A stretch of 64,000 bases of DNA from Pardosa pseudoannulata (taxonomy: Eukaryota > Arthropoda > Arachnida > Araneae > Lycosidae): assembly GCA_032207245.1 (NCBI GenBank), contig CM063499.1, forward strand, positions 78,306,224-78,370,223, in the 5' to 3' direction. Below, piece after piece: positions 1 through 13,700 of the stretch. Position 1 is the first letter of the stretch. Every line of letters begins with the position of its first letter. Both the position numbers and the translations under genes were made by a program. The notes beneath the pieces were generated by a model. It did not search any database and was not told the DNA's origin. It worked only from the letters and a program-made list of their open reading frames with translations.

Positions 1-421
1 GTTCATAATGTGTTAAAAAAAGCTATTAAGAAATGTTCTTTTCTTAATAGACACAAATTCTTCTTAAGGATGATCGACCCTTTTGAATGCAAAGTGTATT
101 TAAACTGTAAACTGTCCGGTTATTCATCATTGTAATTTTTAGTGCTTTTGAGGTAATGGGAACATTGCATTGAAATATAATTCTGCATTCAACAATTCTT
201 TAAGATAGTTCAAATCCACATCATATAACTACGCATGTGTTTTGTCTGACATCATTGAGTCAATTCCCTGACTGTACCAGAAATGTTAATTATCATATTC
301 ATCTAAACCTTAGTGGCAACAGAAACCACTTGTTCACTTAAATAACGAAGACTTTCTTACTGAAGGATCATTTTTGACGTGAAATTTATAAATGTTTTTT
401 CATAATTAGAAAAGAGCAAAC

Positions 422-3400
422 ATGCCTTCTGCATCTGCCAAGCTAGAAAAGCAAACGTCTGTTGAGACGTATGATCCTGTGAAACAAGTGCTTACAATAG
501 TAGAAAAGAAAGTTCGTAATTTAGAAAAACGAAAGGTCTGTATGGGCGTCCTTTGTACACAACTTTCATATATATTGTGAAATATATTGTAAAATAAATA
601 TTAAACCTCTCTCCTTAGTAAATCATGACCTCACTAAGTTTATAATTCATGTTACCCAAGCACTGTTATTCTCATTTTTATTAATGTGTACTTTGTGAAA
701 AGCAACGTAGCACTTAACAGATTATACTTTATGATTTAAATGTGATGTCTTTTCATATATAAGATTTAAAATACAGTTTTTCTTCTATTATTTTACTTGA
801 TTACATCTATACCGAAACGGAAAATTGTATTTAGAACTTATATTAGTTTATTGACCGCACATAGTGTATTTCGTTGATTTATTTTGAAATTACCCCTTTT
901 TTCATCCTAACATCAACAAATGACATGTACATATAAAGCATGAGAAGTGAGACATATATATGTAAACATTTTTACACCTTTATCATACTTATTTTATTTC
1001 TCCATGTAAGCTTAATTAAATAATTCATTATAGTTTTTTACTTTGATTTCATTACTTTAAAGCTGTACAAATTCTCCAGGGTTGATTGACTTATTATACA
1101 ATTTATAGATAGAGCATTTCTTCTATAACACACTTGCTTTTCATCATATTTTTATTTATTACCATTATACTTTCATTTAAAGATTTAAAATGGTATTTAA
1201 ATGTATTTACTTATAAATTCAAGTATGTGGTACATACCCTAATTTTATTGCTAATGTTGATGAATTTTCTAAATAAATCTGTTTGGCAGTATTTATATTG
1301 TAATTTTTAAAGCTAATAATTTTGGTTTTAATTTGTGTATTGTTTTCTTTGTTTAAACTAGAATTATTTTGTAGGTAAGTTTTTTTTCTATAGATTTATA
1401 ATTAATACTGTTTGGTAAATAAGAGAAATTTCACCTTATGTATAGAGAATTGCTTTTATAATACCGATTATTAAGAAAAATAGCTTTGAAATTTTAACAG
1501 ACACAGTTTAGCATTCTTTATAATCATTTACTTACAAAGAAAATTAAGCAACCTTGTAGGTTAAGCAGTATTTCCTGAAGGTGAGGCAAGACTGAAGAGT
1601 AAACTTATTAAAACTGTCATTGTTTTAAAAGGACATAGCTATATTTACTGTATATAGAAAACTTTATGCTTTGAGATTTATTAAGGCAAAATGGGAGTCT
1701 GTTCTCAAAACCCTTCACAAAATCTTTTATTGTAAATATTAATCCTTCAGAATGCTGTAATTTAAAATACAGATCCTTCAAACATTTTTCCTGTGGGAAA
1801 TAGATTTTTTGCAAATATGCATTATCTTAAAAATTAGCCTTCCACAAAGCAGATTCATTTTAAAACTTAACTCTTTGGATAAATTTAATGTTTATAAATC
1901 TGGGGACTACTTAAAAATTGGGTTCCCCTTGGCAAATTTGGCAAATATATTGGCGATATTTACTCAAATACTAAGGTAATCCATCCAAACATTGTATTTC
2001 TTGCTTTTTCTGGCGACTTTAAGTAATGCACAGTGCGTCATCGAAATAGAATTATATACTCTTGCTTAATTTAAGAAAATGACTTAAAAACCAAACATTA
2101 ATAATTATCGGCAATTAATCCCTTAACAGTTTTCAAACTCAACAGCTCCCAACTATTAAAAATCAACCATAGGGAAAAATTAATGGTTTGTTATATCTAA
2201 TTTTTTTAAGCATTGCACATTTTTAATATATAAGAAAAGAGTTAGACAAAGAGAGTTGGATACAAATATGATATAAATTATAATATAGATACAGATTGTT
2301 TGGACACGGTGAGATCAGGAGAAAATGTTAGGCGACCATACTTAAACATTGCCACCAAGTTGGCGGGTGAACCCAGTTCTTTAGTCAAGCCTAAATCTGT
2401 ATATGTTTATATTTATATGAATGGGAAAATAGTATTTTTAAAATAAGACTTTCTCTAAAATAGAACTGATTAGTACTCAGAATTAACTGAGCAATAATTT
2501 CATGTTTGTAAATTTGTCTATTCTCACAAAGAGAGGACCAAAGAGAGAACCCTCACTGAAAGAACCAAATTCAACACTAATTTTGGTTTTGCAAAATGAG
2601 TAGACTTTCTACAGAAACATGACTTAATATAAAAGTCTAGAGCAGGGATGGACAAACTTTCGGCTGTGGGCAAAAAAATCAAAAGAAAATAAGTTTGGGG
2701 CCAAGATAAATTTTTCTAAAATTTTAAGAACAATATACAAATACCTGATGGTTTAAATACATTAATGAGATGAATGAAATTGCAATTTCATTTTTAAAAT
2801 TTCTTTATACTGAGGTACGAAGTGAAATGTACTGATTTTAAGGAACGATGCTAAATGTTCATCTGTCAGTGTACTTCTGAAATTATTCTTTCTAAGGTTC
2901 AAAGTTGAAAACACTTGTTCACATATAAGAAACAAATATACTGCTGATCTTCTGGGTGTGAGATAATAAATTTAGGATATAATATTTAAGCAAAGTAGAA
3001 AAGGAGATGGATATATAATGTATAAATATATATTTCTTTTAATTTGCCTTGGACCAGTAACTTAAATTTCTATCTGCGGGCCAGATAAAACCTTCCAGCA
3101 GGCTAGAGTTGGCCCATCCCTGGTCTAGAGAGATCCCTAGTTTCATATATTTTTTATTATAAAATATTTGGATTATATGTTACTGATGAATTACATCTAA
3201 CCACTAAATTTTGCAGTTTATTTGAACAAACTATTTTATATTTATACTAGCAAGTTTGCCCGTGCTTCGCTACGGTGAACTTAATATATTACTTTTAAAC
3301 AAAGATTTATTTTTCGTGAATAACTCTCTAAATTCGTCACAGTTCAGTTCGAGTCATTGGCATGTTTATATATTTCTATCATAAGCGTATTATAACATTA

Positions 3401-6400
3401 TTCAGTTTTTATAATCGAATTTGCCTTTTTTTATTGTAAAATATAAGCTTAACCCTAAATTGCATTACTGTATTACTACTGTACGTTGATTAGCAAAGTT
3501 AACAGATCTTGCCATATTACGTGATAGAATAGGAAGCACAGGTTTTGACAGCAACAGTGCTAATTTTGTTGGTAGTAATAAATGTTTTCCAAAATTAAGG
3601 AAATTTATGACAAACCACATAGTTTTGTATGAAACAGAAACACACATTCATATCGACAACCATATGAATATGAAGATAACTATATAAAATGATAAGTTTT
3701 ATTTGGCCATGAGAGTCACTGAAATTTGTAATTTTTGTACTTAGAATATTGTTGATATGCATTTCATTGTAACTAAAAAATGAATCAAGAATTAAAATTA
3801 GTTCTCATATAAAAATGGTATAATTTGCGTCACATAGAAATGAAAGTGAATCACTTTATATCTCAAATTTCAGTTCAAATCGAATAGATACTAAGCAGAC
3901 GATTGTAAATAATATAAAATAAGAAATGAATAAATGAAATATTTAAATGAATGACGTCATAATGATAGAAAAATATCATTTTCGCCTATTTATTATGTGA
4001 TGAATTCAACATTTTAATCTCCTGCTTTTAACCGTGGAAAACTGCGTTTAAAACAGTTACTTGGGATGACGTCACATTGCTAAAAATATTGCTACTTTCC
4101 CGTAGATATGATGCGATAAATTAAAAACTTAATCGTTTGCGTTTAACCGGGGAAAATAATGCTTGGAATAATGACATGAAATGCTCGAAAGAGGGGGAAT
4201 GAATGAATTTCGAACGTTGAAAATTTACAAAAACCTTCCCAGGGATATACCTAAACATTTCCCAAATTTTCACGGCGATTGGATGCATAGTTTTTGAGTC
4301 TATTGAGTACAGACAGACAGACACACACAAATTCATTTTTATATATATAGATTAGAGAAAAATGTATTTTTTTTTATCAAAAATGTCATTATTATGAGTT
4401 AATTGATAATGCTAATTATTCATACTTTGCACATTTTATGTAGTCTTTAACAGAAATTATATTTAACTTACCTTAATGACCCTCTCTATTATTAGCTTAA
4501 AATGTTGAGTGTTTGATTTTCTTGTATTAAAGAAATATTATATTTATCTGTTTCAGAATAATAGAAAGATTAACAAACCTTTAAATTTATTTATAGGGTA
4601 AATTAGATTCTTATCGACAAGATTCTGCTAATGGAAAAGAACTGAATGATGATCAAAAGGTATTTATTTTATTATAAATTTTCAATGAAAAGTAATGTTT
4701 TCTTAATGTCAGTATGTTAATTACTGAGCTATCTATATTTTACAGAAAGCTGTTGAAAAGTATGATCAAGTTGTAGAAGTGTTAGAATTTACAAAAGAGC
4801 TACAAAAGCAGTTTCAAACTGTGATACAAGATGTGAGTTATGTTTAAAAAATTTACGATTATTTAGTTATTACATAATTTTTCATTTTGGAAATTCTTTT
4901 GAATCTTCAAAATGAAATATGTTAATGCTTTGATGGTTTAAAATGTAAAAGATTATAAAACTTTAGGTATTAAGTTTATCAAAAATTCATTATAAAGTTA
5001 ATCCTTATTCAGTTTATCAAAATATATATTTAACAGTATTACATTTTAAAAACTGTATTACTTTTGATAAAAATATGTTTATTTAGTTACCAGAATTAAG
5101 ATAAAGTTTCATTCTTCTGTAGTTCTCATGCTTTAATCATTTGAAGCATTTACTTTAAAATAGTTACTATTTTATTATATTTTGGATAAAAGTAATTTAT
5201 ACATAAAGTGATTATATTTACTTTTTATTTTGATAATTTTAAGTTCTCATATTTTTACAATTGTCTTGTCAAAAATTTTAAAAGTTCAAACCTGCCTGTG
5301 TGTTTACTTAATATATCTCTGAAGATTGGTGGTATTTACTTGAAGTAATGTTTAGAACCAAGGTTGGAAAAAAATCATAAATTAAAAAAAAAATCAGATT
5401 TATTTGATTTTTTTCTGAATTCTAATTTTAATTATTGTTTTGTTTTTATATTTTTTGCAGTATACATGGAATAGTTTGTTATAAGAAGTAACATCTAGTA
5501 TATTCTACACACTGATTACCTAAAATTAAATATATAAATTTTATTCTAAATGCATTCCATTATTTTGTAATTGGATAGTGCAAACTAAATAAGATATAAA
5601 TTTAAAGAATAAATTAAATATTCTTTTAATGTAAACTATTTATTACAAAAAAAAAAAAAAAAAAACGCAATTATTTTAATATTTTCTTAGCATTGAATTA
5701 TGGATTTAATTGTTTTAATAAAAACACTTGCTTTGATGCTTTATCTACTACTAATTGTTTATGAAGGCTAGGAGAAAACTGTCTTTCCATTCCAGCAGAT
5801 GAAGCCACAGCTGTTGTTATTTGGTAGACAACCTGGATTTCAAGTTCTGTAATCTCTCTTTACCTCCCATTACATAAAATGAATTCCACCAGTCATAATC
5901 AATCATTGTACTACCCCTACTACATACTTTCTGATAACAACCTCTAAATTCTTGGAAAGCACATGCTATCTATTTACACTTATTTACTTATTGATATTAC
6001 TGTGCTGACTGATTCCCAATTCTCCTGTCTTTGGAATATAGGTTTTAAAAGAAATTAAAGTAAATCAATGATTTTTTCAAAAAAAAAAAAATCAACTGAA
6101 ATTGATTTGAATTATGCCTACCCTGTTTAGAACTATTTATAAACTTATTTAGAAAATTATTTTTATAATAGAAAAATAAATGCACTATTATTTTTTAAAG
6201 TTTACTGTTAAATGAGTATTTTCTATTAAATAAAATAACTGAGTTAAGGTAGAAGTTTTTCTAATTAGAAATTATCTTTTAAAGATTAATTTTTAACTCA
6301 AGTGGAATATAGATATGTTTTTAAGTTTAATTATTGAAAAAATTTAATTTTTAAGTTTAAAATTTTACAAAAGCAAGTTTTAAAAATAAATTGTCAGTAG

Positions 6401-9253
6401 TTTGTTTTATAGCATTTACAGTTATCTAGTAGACAGGGTTGTAATTTTGACCAGGACGCTTGATAAAAGTGGTTTTAACCATCCAAAAATGGTCAGAAGT
6501 GGTCAGAATTGTTAAAAATAGTTTTAAACGGTCTTAATTTCAATATATATCTTTTGTAATTAGAAGTGACTTTTAATAAGCAATAAAATAGTAGTGCAGT
6601 TAAACAAAATATGATATTAATAAGTTCATGAGATTTAACATGCTTATAAAGTATAATAAGAATGTTTGAATTTTAAGAATGAACCATGCACATGCAATTG
6701 TGAAAATGTAAAAAAAAATAAAATATAAGTTACATTTAAAAACATAAAACATAAGTTGTAGTTAAAAGCATAAATTTTAAAATTAAAACAAATGACATTT
6801 TACAACTAAAATTGTTATTAATTTAAAATCATTTGTAATAATTTGTAATCCAAAATAAATTACGAAATCGTTTAAATTTAGAGACAACTACATAACTTGT
6901 TACTTGTAACCGTTTTTTGAATTCAACATAAATTACGTATAAAACAGCTTGTATCCCCTATATAATAATAGCCTAAGGTGTCTGTCTGCAAATTTTTGAA
7001 GCGGTTGTACCTGGAATGGATTCCTCGGCTAAGGGCAGGCGATTAAATTTATCAATTTATTCACGTAATAAATAGATAAAAATAACATTTTTTTTTCTAG
7101 CATTATGACGTCATTCCTTTAACCATCTCATATAATCATTTCTTGTTTTAAATTATTTAAATATCGCGTGCATTATTTTCATACGTTTTATCGCTGATCC
7201 CCTATATAATAATAGCCTAAGGTGTCTGTCGGCAAATTTTTGAAGCGGTTGTACCTGGAATTTATTCCTCGGCTAAGGGCAGGCGATTAAATTTATCAAT
7301 TTATTCACGTAATAAATAGGTAAAAATAACATTTTTTTTCTAGCATTATGACGTCATTCCTTTAACCATCTCATATAATCATTTCTTGTTTTAAATTATT
7401 TAAATATCGCGTGCATTATTTTCATACGTTTTATCGCTGAACTTACATATTAAGCAAATAATTTTCTTTTATATTTGACTTAAATAATAGATTAAGTATA
7501 TATAAGTGATAATTTTAAATTCAATCATCGATTATTTTTTGTTGTAATGAAAATTTTATCATCGGTATTAACAATAAATTCTTTTCATATAAGTCGAGGA
7601 CTACTAAATATCTAACTTTTAATTTATATATATTTGGAAATTAAGAAGTTTGTTTGTTTGTTATACATAACCACATGGTTTGACTCAATGAATTCCATGT
7701 GATTCTAAACTGCATTACAGGATCGGGAGACTCTAGAGGAGTATGACGATAAATAAACTATTGAGAGTGAACCAGATAATTCTCAGCCAAAAAACAAACC
7801 ATTTTATTACCTGCCTCATTGGGTACTTAACAGTTCTGGAATATTAAAAATTTTACTGATCCCGTCATATGATGGGCTATATGCTAGTTAAAAAATATTA
7901 AGTTAAGCATTTTTTTGTATCTTGATGTTATGTTATATTTGTTTTTTGCAGGTGTTATTTATATTATGACATTTTTAACAATGTAACTTGCCTTTATCAT
8001 ATGCTTGTAAACTATGTTTGATTAGTATTAAATGTATTGAAAAGTGATTTTCAGTGGTCCAAACTGGTTAAAATTGATATTGAACAGGACGTTTAAAACC
8101 ACTGGTTTAAACCCCTATGGTTAAAACCGATACAATCCTGCTGTAGATATTGTTAGTTTTGTGTGTGTAAGTAATGAAGTAATGTATTGAAACTTAAGCT
8201 GTTAAATATCCTTTGATTATTTAAAATATTTATAAATAATTCATTGCCAGGTCATGATTTTTCTCACATTTAGTTCCATGTATAGTCTCAGACTTCTATT
8301 TTTAAATAAACATAAAATAACAGTTAACTGCTGAATGCTGTTTAACTGAAATAAAGTTACTTTTGTTTCATAAAAGGCAACTCAAATAACTGAAGAGCAA
8401 AATATTTTAGATTTTCTAGTGTGATATAAAGTTTTGAAACATAAAATTGCTAAAAAAAATAAACCAAGTATTTCATTATATTATTATTGTAAAAAATCAA
8501 ATTATTCTAAACTTTACTTTTTATTTGTTTAATATGCATATAAAATATAAAAAAAGGCTCATAAAGCACCCATTAAAATAATTTCATTTGCATTTAGGTT
8601 CAACTTTTTTTCCCCTTCTCATAAGTTTTCTCGGCACTTGCTGCAAATTTTGGTAGGGTAGCCAAGGGCAAATGACCTTCTTGCAATTATGGCTAATATA
8701 GTGTTTGCAAAAAGTTCATCTCTTTAATTATTCAGTATGTTACTGTTTACCCCTTCTTTTTACATCTGAAGCATATTTTGCATTGCTTTCAAACCATATC
8801 TGGTCAAAGCTTATATGCAGTTGGTAAAATGGGTGTTCATCATTTAAGTTGTCAATTTTATACCACTTATTAAAGAATCCTCAAACTATTTTAATTATAA
8901 TTCTAAAAATAAGAGTCAATACACATAGATGAAGGGACTAGCTAATGAATGTGCAATGCTAATTAATGTCCTGATCCAGTCTTGGAGATTTCTATGTTAG
9001 CAAAAAGCTGTTAATGATGCACAAAATTACATTCGCATGGATGTGGCTGATATAATCCAAATCAGTGTTCTGATAAAGCCAACTATACAGGGTTACAATC
9101 TCCTTCCCCACCTCTAAACAATATAATAAAAATAGGTGTTAATAGTCTATGAGACTACCTTGAAGTTAATTACAGTGAAACCTGCTTGTTTTCCAAGGGC
9201 CTAACTTCTTAAACGGGAAATCAGGCAATAAGCATTATTTATGCGTATGTATA

Positions 9254-9294
<41 letters not shown>

Positions 9295-10698
9295 GTAATA
9301 TTAAAACCCTTATTTACATAATTTAATAACTTTTGTTCATAAAGTGAGTTCGGGGTTTGCGCAGTAATTCTGATTTTTCCCCTCCAGACATGCTGTAGAC
9401 TTAATTCAGCTTCTGTCTGTACTACTTTATCTAATAATTAGCTCATTCTCTTTAAACATGGGTATTTTGTAGATAAAAAATAACTGAAAAGTAAAATGAA
9501 TAGCTGGAGAGTAGGTTTGCCTAATAGTGCAAAAACATTACTAGAGGTTTCACACAATCATACCATACAAACACTGAAATTTTGTATTGCATAGAACCAA
9601 CCTGTTGCTTGCTGAAAAATCACAAGTAATGTTTGATTTAGCAAATTCAAGATTAAAAATTGGACACTTTGCAGGAATTAAAGCAATTTTTTTGAAGAAA
9701 TAAAGCTTAGTATAAAAAACATGCTGTAATATTCAAATCTCTTATTTACATATTTTAATATTAATTTAATAACTTTTGTTCATAAAGTGAGTTCGGGGTT
9801 TGTGCGGTAATTCTGATTTTCCCCTCCAGACACCCTATAGACTTAATTCAGCTTCTGTCTGTATTACTTTAGCCAATAGTTAGCACGTTCTCTTTAAACA
9901 TGGGTATTTTGTATCATGTGATCAATTGTTCATAGGGATTATTTGTAGTCTTTTTACCTTAGTAATCCCTACTTGAAAAGTGTATGTGCGTGATCACGTT
10001 GTCTATGTGCATGAAGTTGCAAAGGTGTTTGCCTGTTGTACGGATTTCATGTTTCTTACCAGAAATAAACTGTGTTGTGATTTTGAATGAATCTCGTCCA
10101 TATTACATATATATGTATTTCTATACATAAATATAAATATATATATATAGTAAAACCCACTAAAGTTTTCTAAGGGAATGGAAAGAGAAAACTTCATAAG
10201 CTAAATTAATTTTTTTAAAAACAAAATAATTACATAGATAATGAGGAGAGATTTTTTTCTTTATAAAATAATATATAAACAACCAGGTTTGGTTTTTCTC
10301 AAAAATTTACATTTTTTGCACACTTAAAAAAAATCAGCTAATAAAAGAAAACAACATAATTACCTTAGACTATCTTTAATTCAGCTAAGAAATTTTGCTA
10401 TAAACACCACTGGAATTGATTTTACAGAAAAAATTGGGTATAGTTTTTGTTTTTTATCGGCAATTTGTAATTGATAACAGTCCAGCTGTCTTAACCCTTT
10501 AACGGACAGCGGTTTCATAGCAAAACCACCTATTAAACATCTTTTTTTTTTTTTAAACTTTTTGGAGTACTTTACTTTATCTTTTTATAATTATTTATGG
10601 CTCCAGTCTCATACATCTGTGATATATGGAAGCCAATGATGTAGAATCAAGAGCTTTTGCAGTTAAAAAAGCCTTTTTGGAGATATGGATGAGTTTTC

Positions 10699-10767
<69 letters not shown>

Positions 10768-13700
10768 CATGCATATTATACATTTTATATATTAAAAATA
10801 CATTATATATTTTATATATTTTACATATTTTATACATATTATATTTTTGATATTTTAAATATATAACAGATGATAGTTCTACGTCTAACTTATTTATTTC
10901 TTTTCTATTGAAATATATGTATTTAAACTTTCTGTACTTGAGAAGTCAGATTCAATTTATCTTTAATATTATTCAATTTATGACCTCAATTCATGACCAT
11001 GATTCAATTTATTATGATTATGATTCAATTTATAACCTGAAATAAAAGTATCTATACAAACAACACTTTTGAGTTGTTAAGATGTTTATTTATTATGTCT
11101 GTTTAAGGATTATCATTTATTGTTCTTCCAGTCTAGTTAAACTTTTAAAAAGGCATAATGTTCAAGCTGTACAAGGGTAGGGGTTTGTCAGTTAAACCAC
11201 TTCTCAAACCCTAATTTGGTATCCTCTAAGGCAAACCCTTCTAAGGAATGTAAAGAAAATTTATATATTTTACATATACAAGGCTTATAGGTAACACTTA
11301 TAAACAAATTACATTAAATTCCCATGAATTTATTTTGGTGACCTTTAAAGGGTTAAGCTTTTAAGAACTTCTTCAGGTACATTGTAAATAAAAATGACAA
11401 CAATCGTTTTTAGCCATAAACTTTGACCTTTACAAACAGAAAGAGGAGAAAAAAAAAACAGTAATAGAAAGGCAGCGATAAACACATTCTGTAAGTAAAC
11501 TTAGAAATGAAAGAAAACTTTTTAAAGGAGTTAGCTAAAGGAGTAAACTTTTTAAAGGAAAGAGTTTGAAAAGAAATTTTATAAACTGGTTATTTTAACA
11601 TTGTATGAATATGGGGGAAAAATGGGTACCGAAAATATAAACTTCTTAAGCTGGAACTTCTTAAACAGGTTTTACTGTACATCAATTTACTTTAAAATTT
11701 ATTCCTGCTAAAACTTTAATTGAAACCATACATGTGTATCAAAGAAATTAAGTTTTATTTTTCTATATTAGTGCTCAAAAGCTCAAAAGAAGGCTGCTAA
11801 GCGAGAACTATTAGAAAGGCAACAAAATGAACTACAAAGGATTAAAGAATTAATTTTGTATCAAGATCTACTAAACAGCATGGGTGGTGATGATATTAGA
11901 AATGATTTTCTTAATGGAAACAATGGTGCTGTTGTAAGTATTGGATCATTTTCAGTTTTTAATTAATATCAAATGTTTTTATTTAGTTATGTGAGAATGG
12001 TAACATTCCAGAGATAATTGTTGATTAGTATATCTCTTAAATTATTGTAATTGGGATTGTTTTTTGTTCTGCTTTTGGTACATTGTATGTACAATTTAAA
12101 ACTTTTGTCATACTTCTAACAAAGACAGAAGAAATAAATTATGAAGTCTATTGTTAAAAACATGTCAGTAAAAAACTCTTATTTTTATTAGGTGTGTTGT
12201 AATGTTAATTGAATCTTGGACTTGATTATATTTTTATTTTATACTATCACTATTGTTATATATTATTGATAATATTTATCTCTGTGCAAGAAATTTAAAA
12301 CTTTCAGAGAATCTTTAATTTCTGAACTAAAGTATTCCATATCTTTTTGAATATTTAACACTTTTAGTAACTGAAAATAATTAAACAATACAAGTATCTA
12401 ATAATATACAATAATAATAATCTTGAATATGTTATTCAACTTAAGATAATTATTTTTATTATTCTATGACAAATGTGATTTTCTGTTGTATTGTTTTTCT
12501 TTTTATTAAACACTCACTTTTAAATGTTAGAATTGTGAAAATTTTAAAATAAATAACCTTTAAACTTCCTTATTTCATTGTCTTTTAGTTTTATGTCTCA
12601 TAAAGTAGGTGAAAATATGTCCTTTACTAATTGTTTGTATAGTTATAATGGTTAAGTTTTCATTGTCTTTACAAATTTTATTAACTGTGGCCCTGCTTAA
12701 AAATGTGCATTTTGTGTATTTTTAAAATTTATAATTACAGTAGAGTCTCGGTAGTTTGAGGTAAACAGGATTGGACCTAGTTCGAATTATTGAAAACTTG
12801 AATCATCAAAAATGATTAATTTAATAAAATTAGAAACATAAACACAATTTTTAGATTTCAAAATATATTTCAATAAGAAAATATACTTACATAATATTTT
12901 TACATTAATTGCTGAAAGTAAGTTAATTACATCTTAAAGTAATTATCAATTGTTATATGTTTAAATTCATTGTTCCTTTTATGTGCAGCAATATTACACC
13001 ATCTTCTGAGCATCACATTGTAAAAGATTTTCTGTTCAATGATAAGTCTGAGCACTTGTTACTATAAAATACTTCTAATTTGCTTTTGTTTCTATGCCAA
13101 TCGTCAACCGTAACTTTACCTACATTATATTCGACTGCTGATAATTTTTTAAGGATTCCCCCTTTTCCCAGTCTTTCTAATGCTTCAGATTTCACTTTTA
13201 ATGGAACAAAATTCTTTTTCCTTTTTTTGTAGAATCCATCATGGAAAAATAATAATGGTATTAGCAGAATTAACCCCTTGACATAAAAGTAAAACGGAAT
13301 CTGAAGTGTCTGAAAAATACTATTTAAGTTCAGGCTCATCTGAACAATTTTGTGCAAGTTGAGAAAAAGAATGTTTTGTTTTGAAATTTGCACTGCTAAC
13401 ATTTAATGAGGTTTATATATATTCATGGTTTCTGCACACCTGGAAAGTCAGGGAAAGTCATAGAAAATCATGGATTTAGACAATGGATTAATTTTGTCAT
13501 GGAAAGTCTTGATTTTTCAAGTAAAATGAGGAAAAGTCATGGATCCGCTAAACTACCGATTAAAAAAAATGCATTGAATTCTATTTTTACTTGTCATTTG
13601 GCTGAAGTTACTGAGTTTGGTATTTATGTATTATCCTATTGACCCTATTGCCAAGTAAAATTTGTTCACCAAGGAAACTCAAAGCAAGAAAGCTTAATGG

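Noticed and set aside
10626..10850. Open frames of repeated Tyr-Ile
   Set aside because: Pure translation of a (TA)n microsatellite; similar frames at 28462-28737, 45197-45434 and 59293-59680 are rejected for the same reason.
13406..13642. Repeated + strand frames containing [19 protein letters not shown]
   Set aside because: The same frame appears at several family A MITE copies and reflects shared repeat sequence, not a gene.
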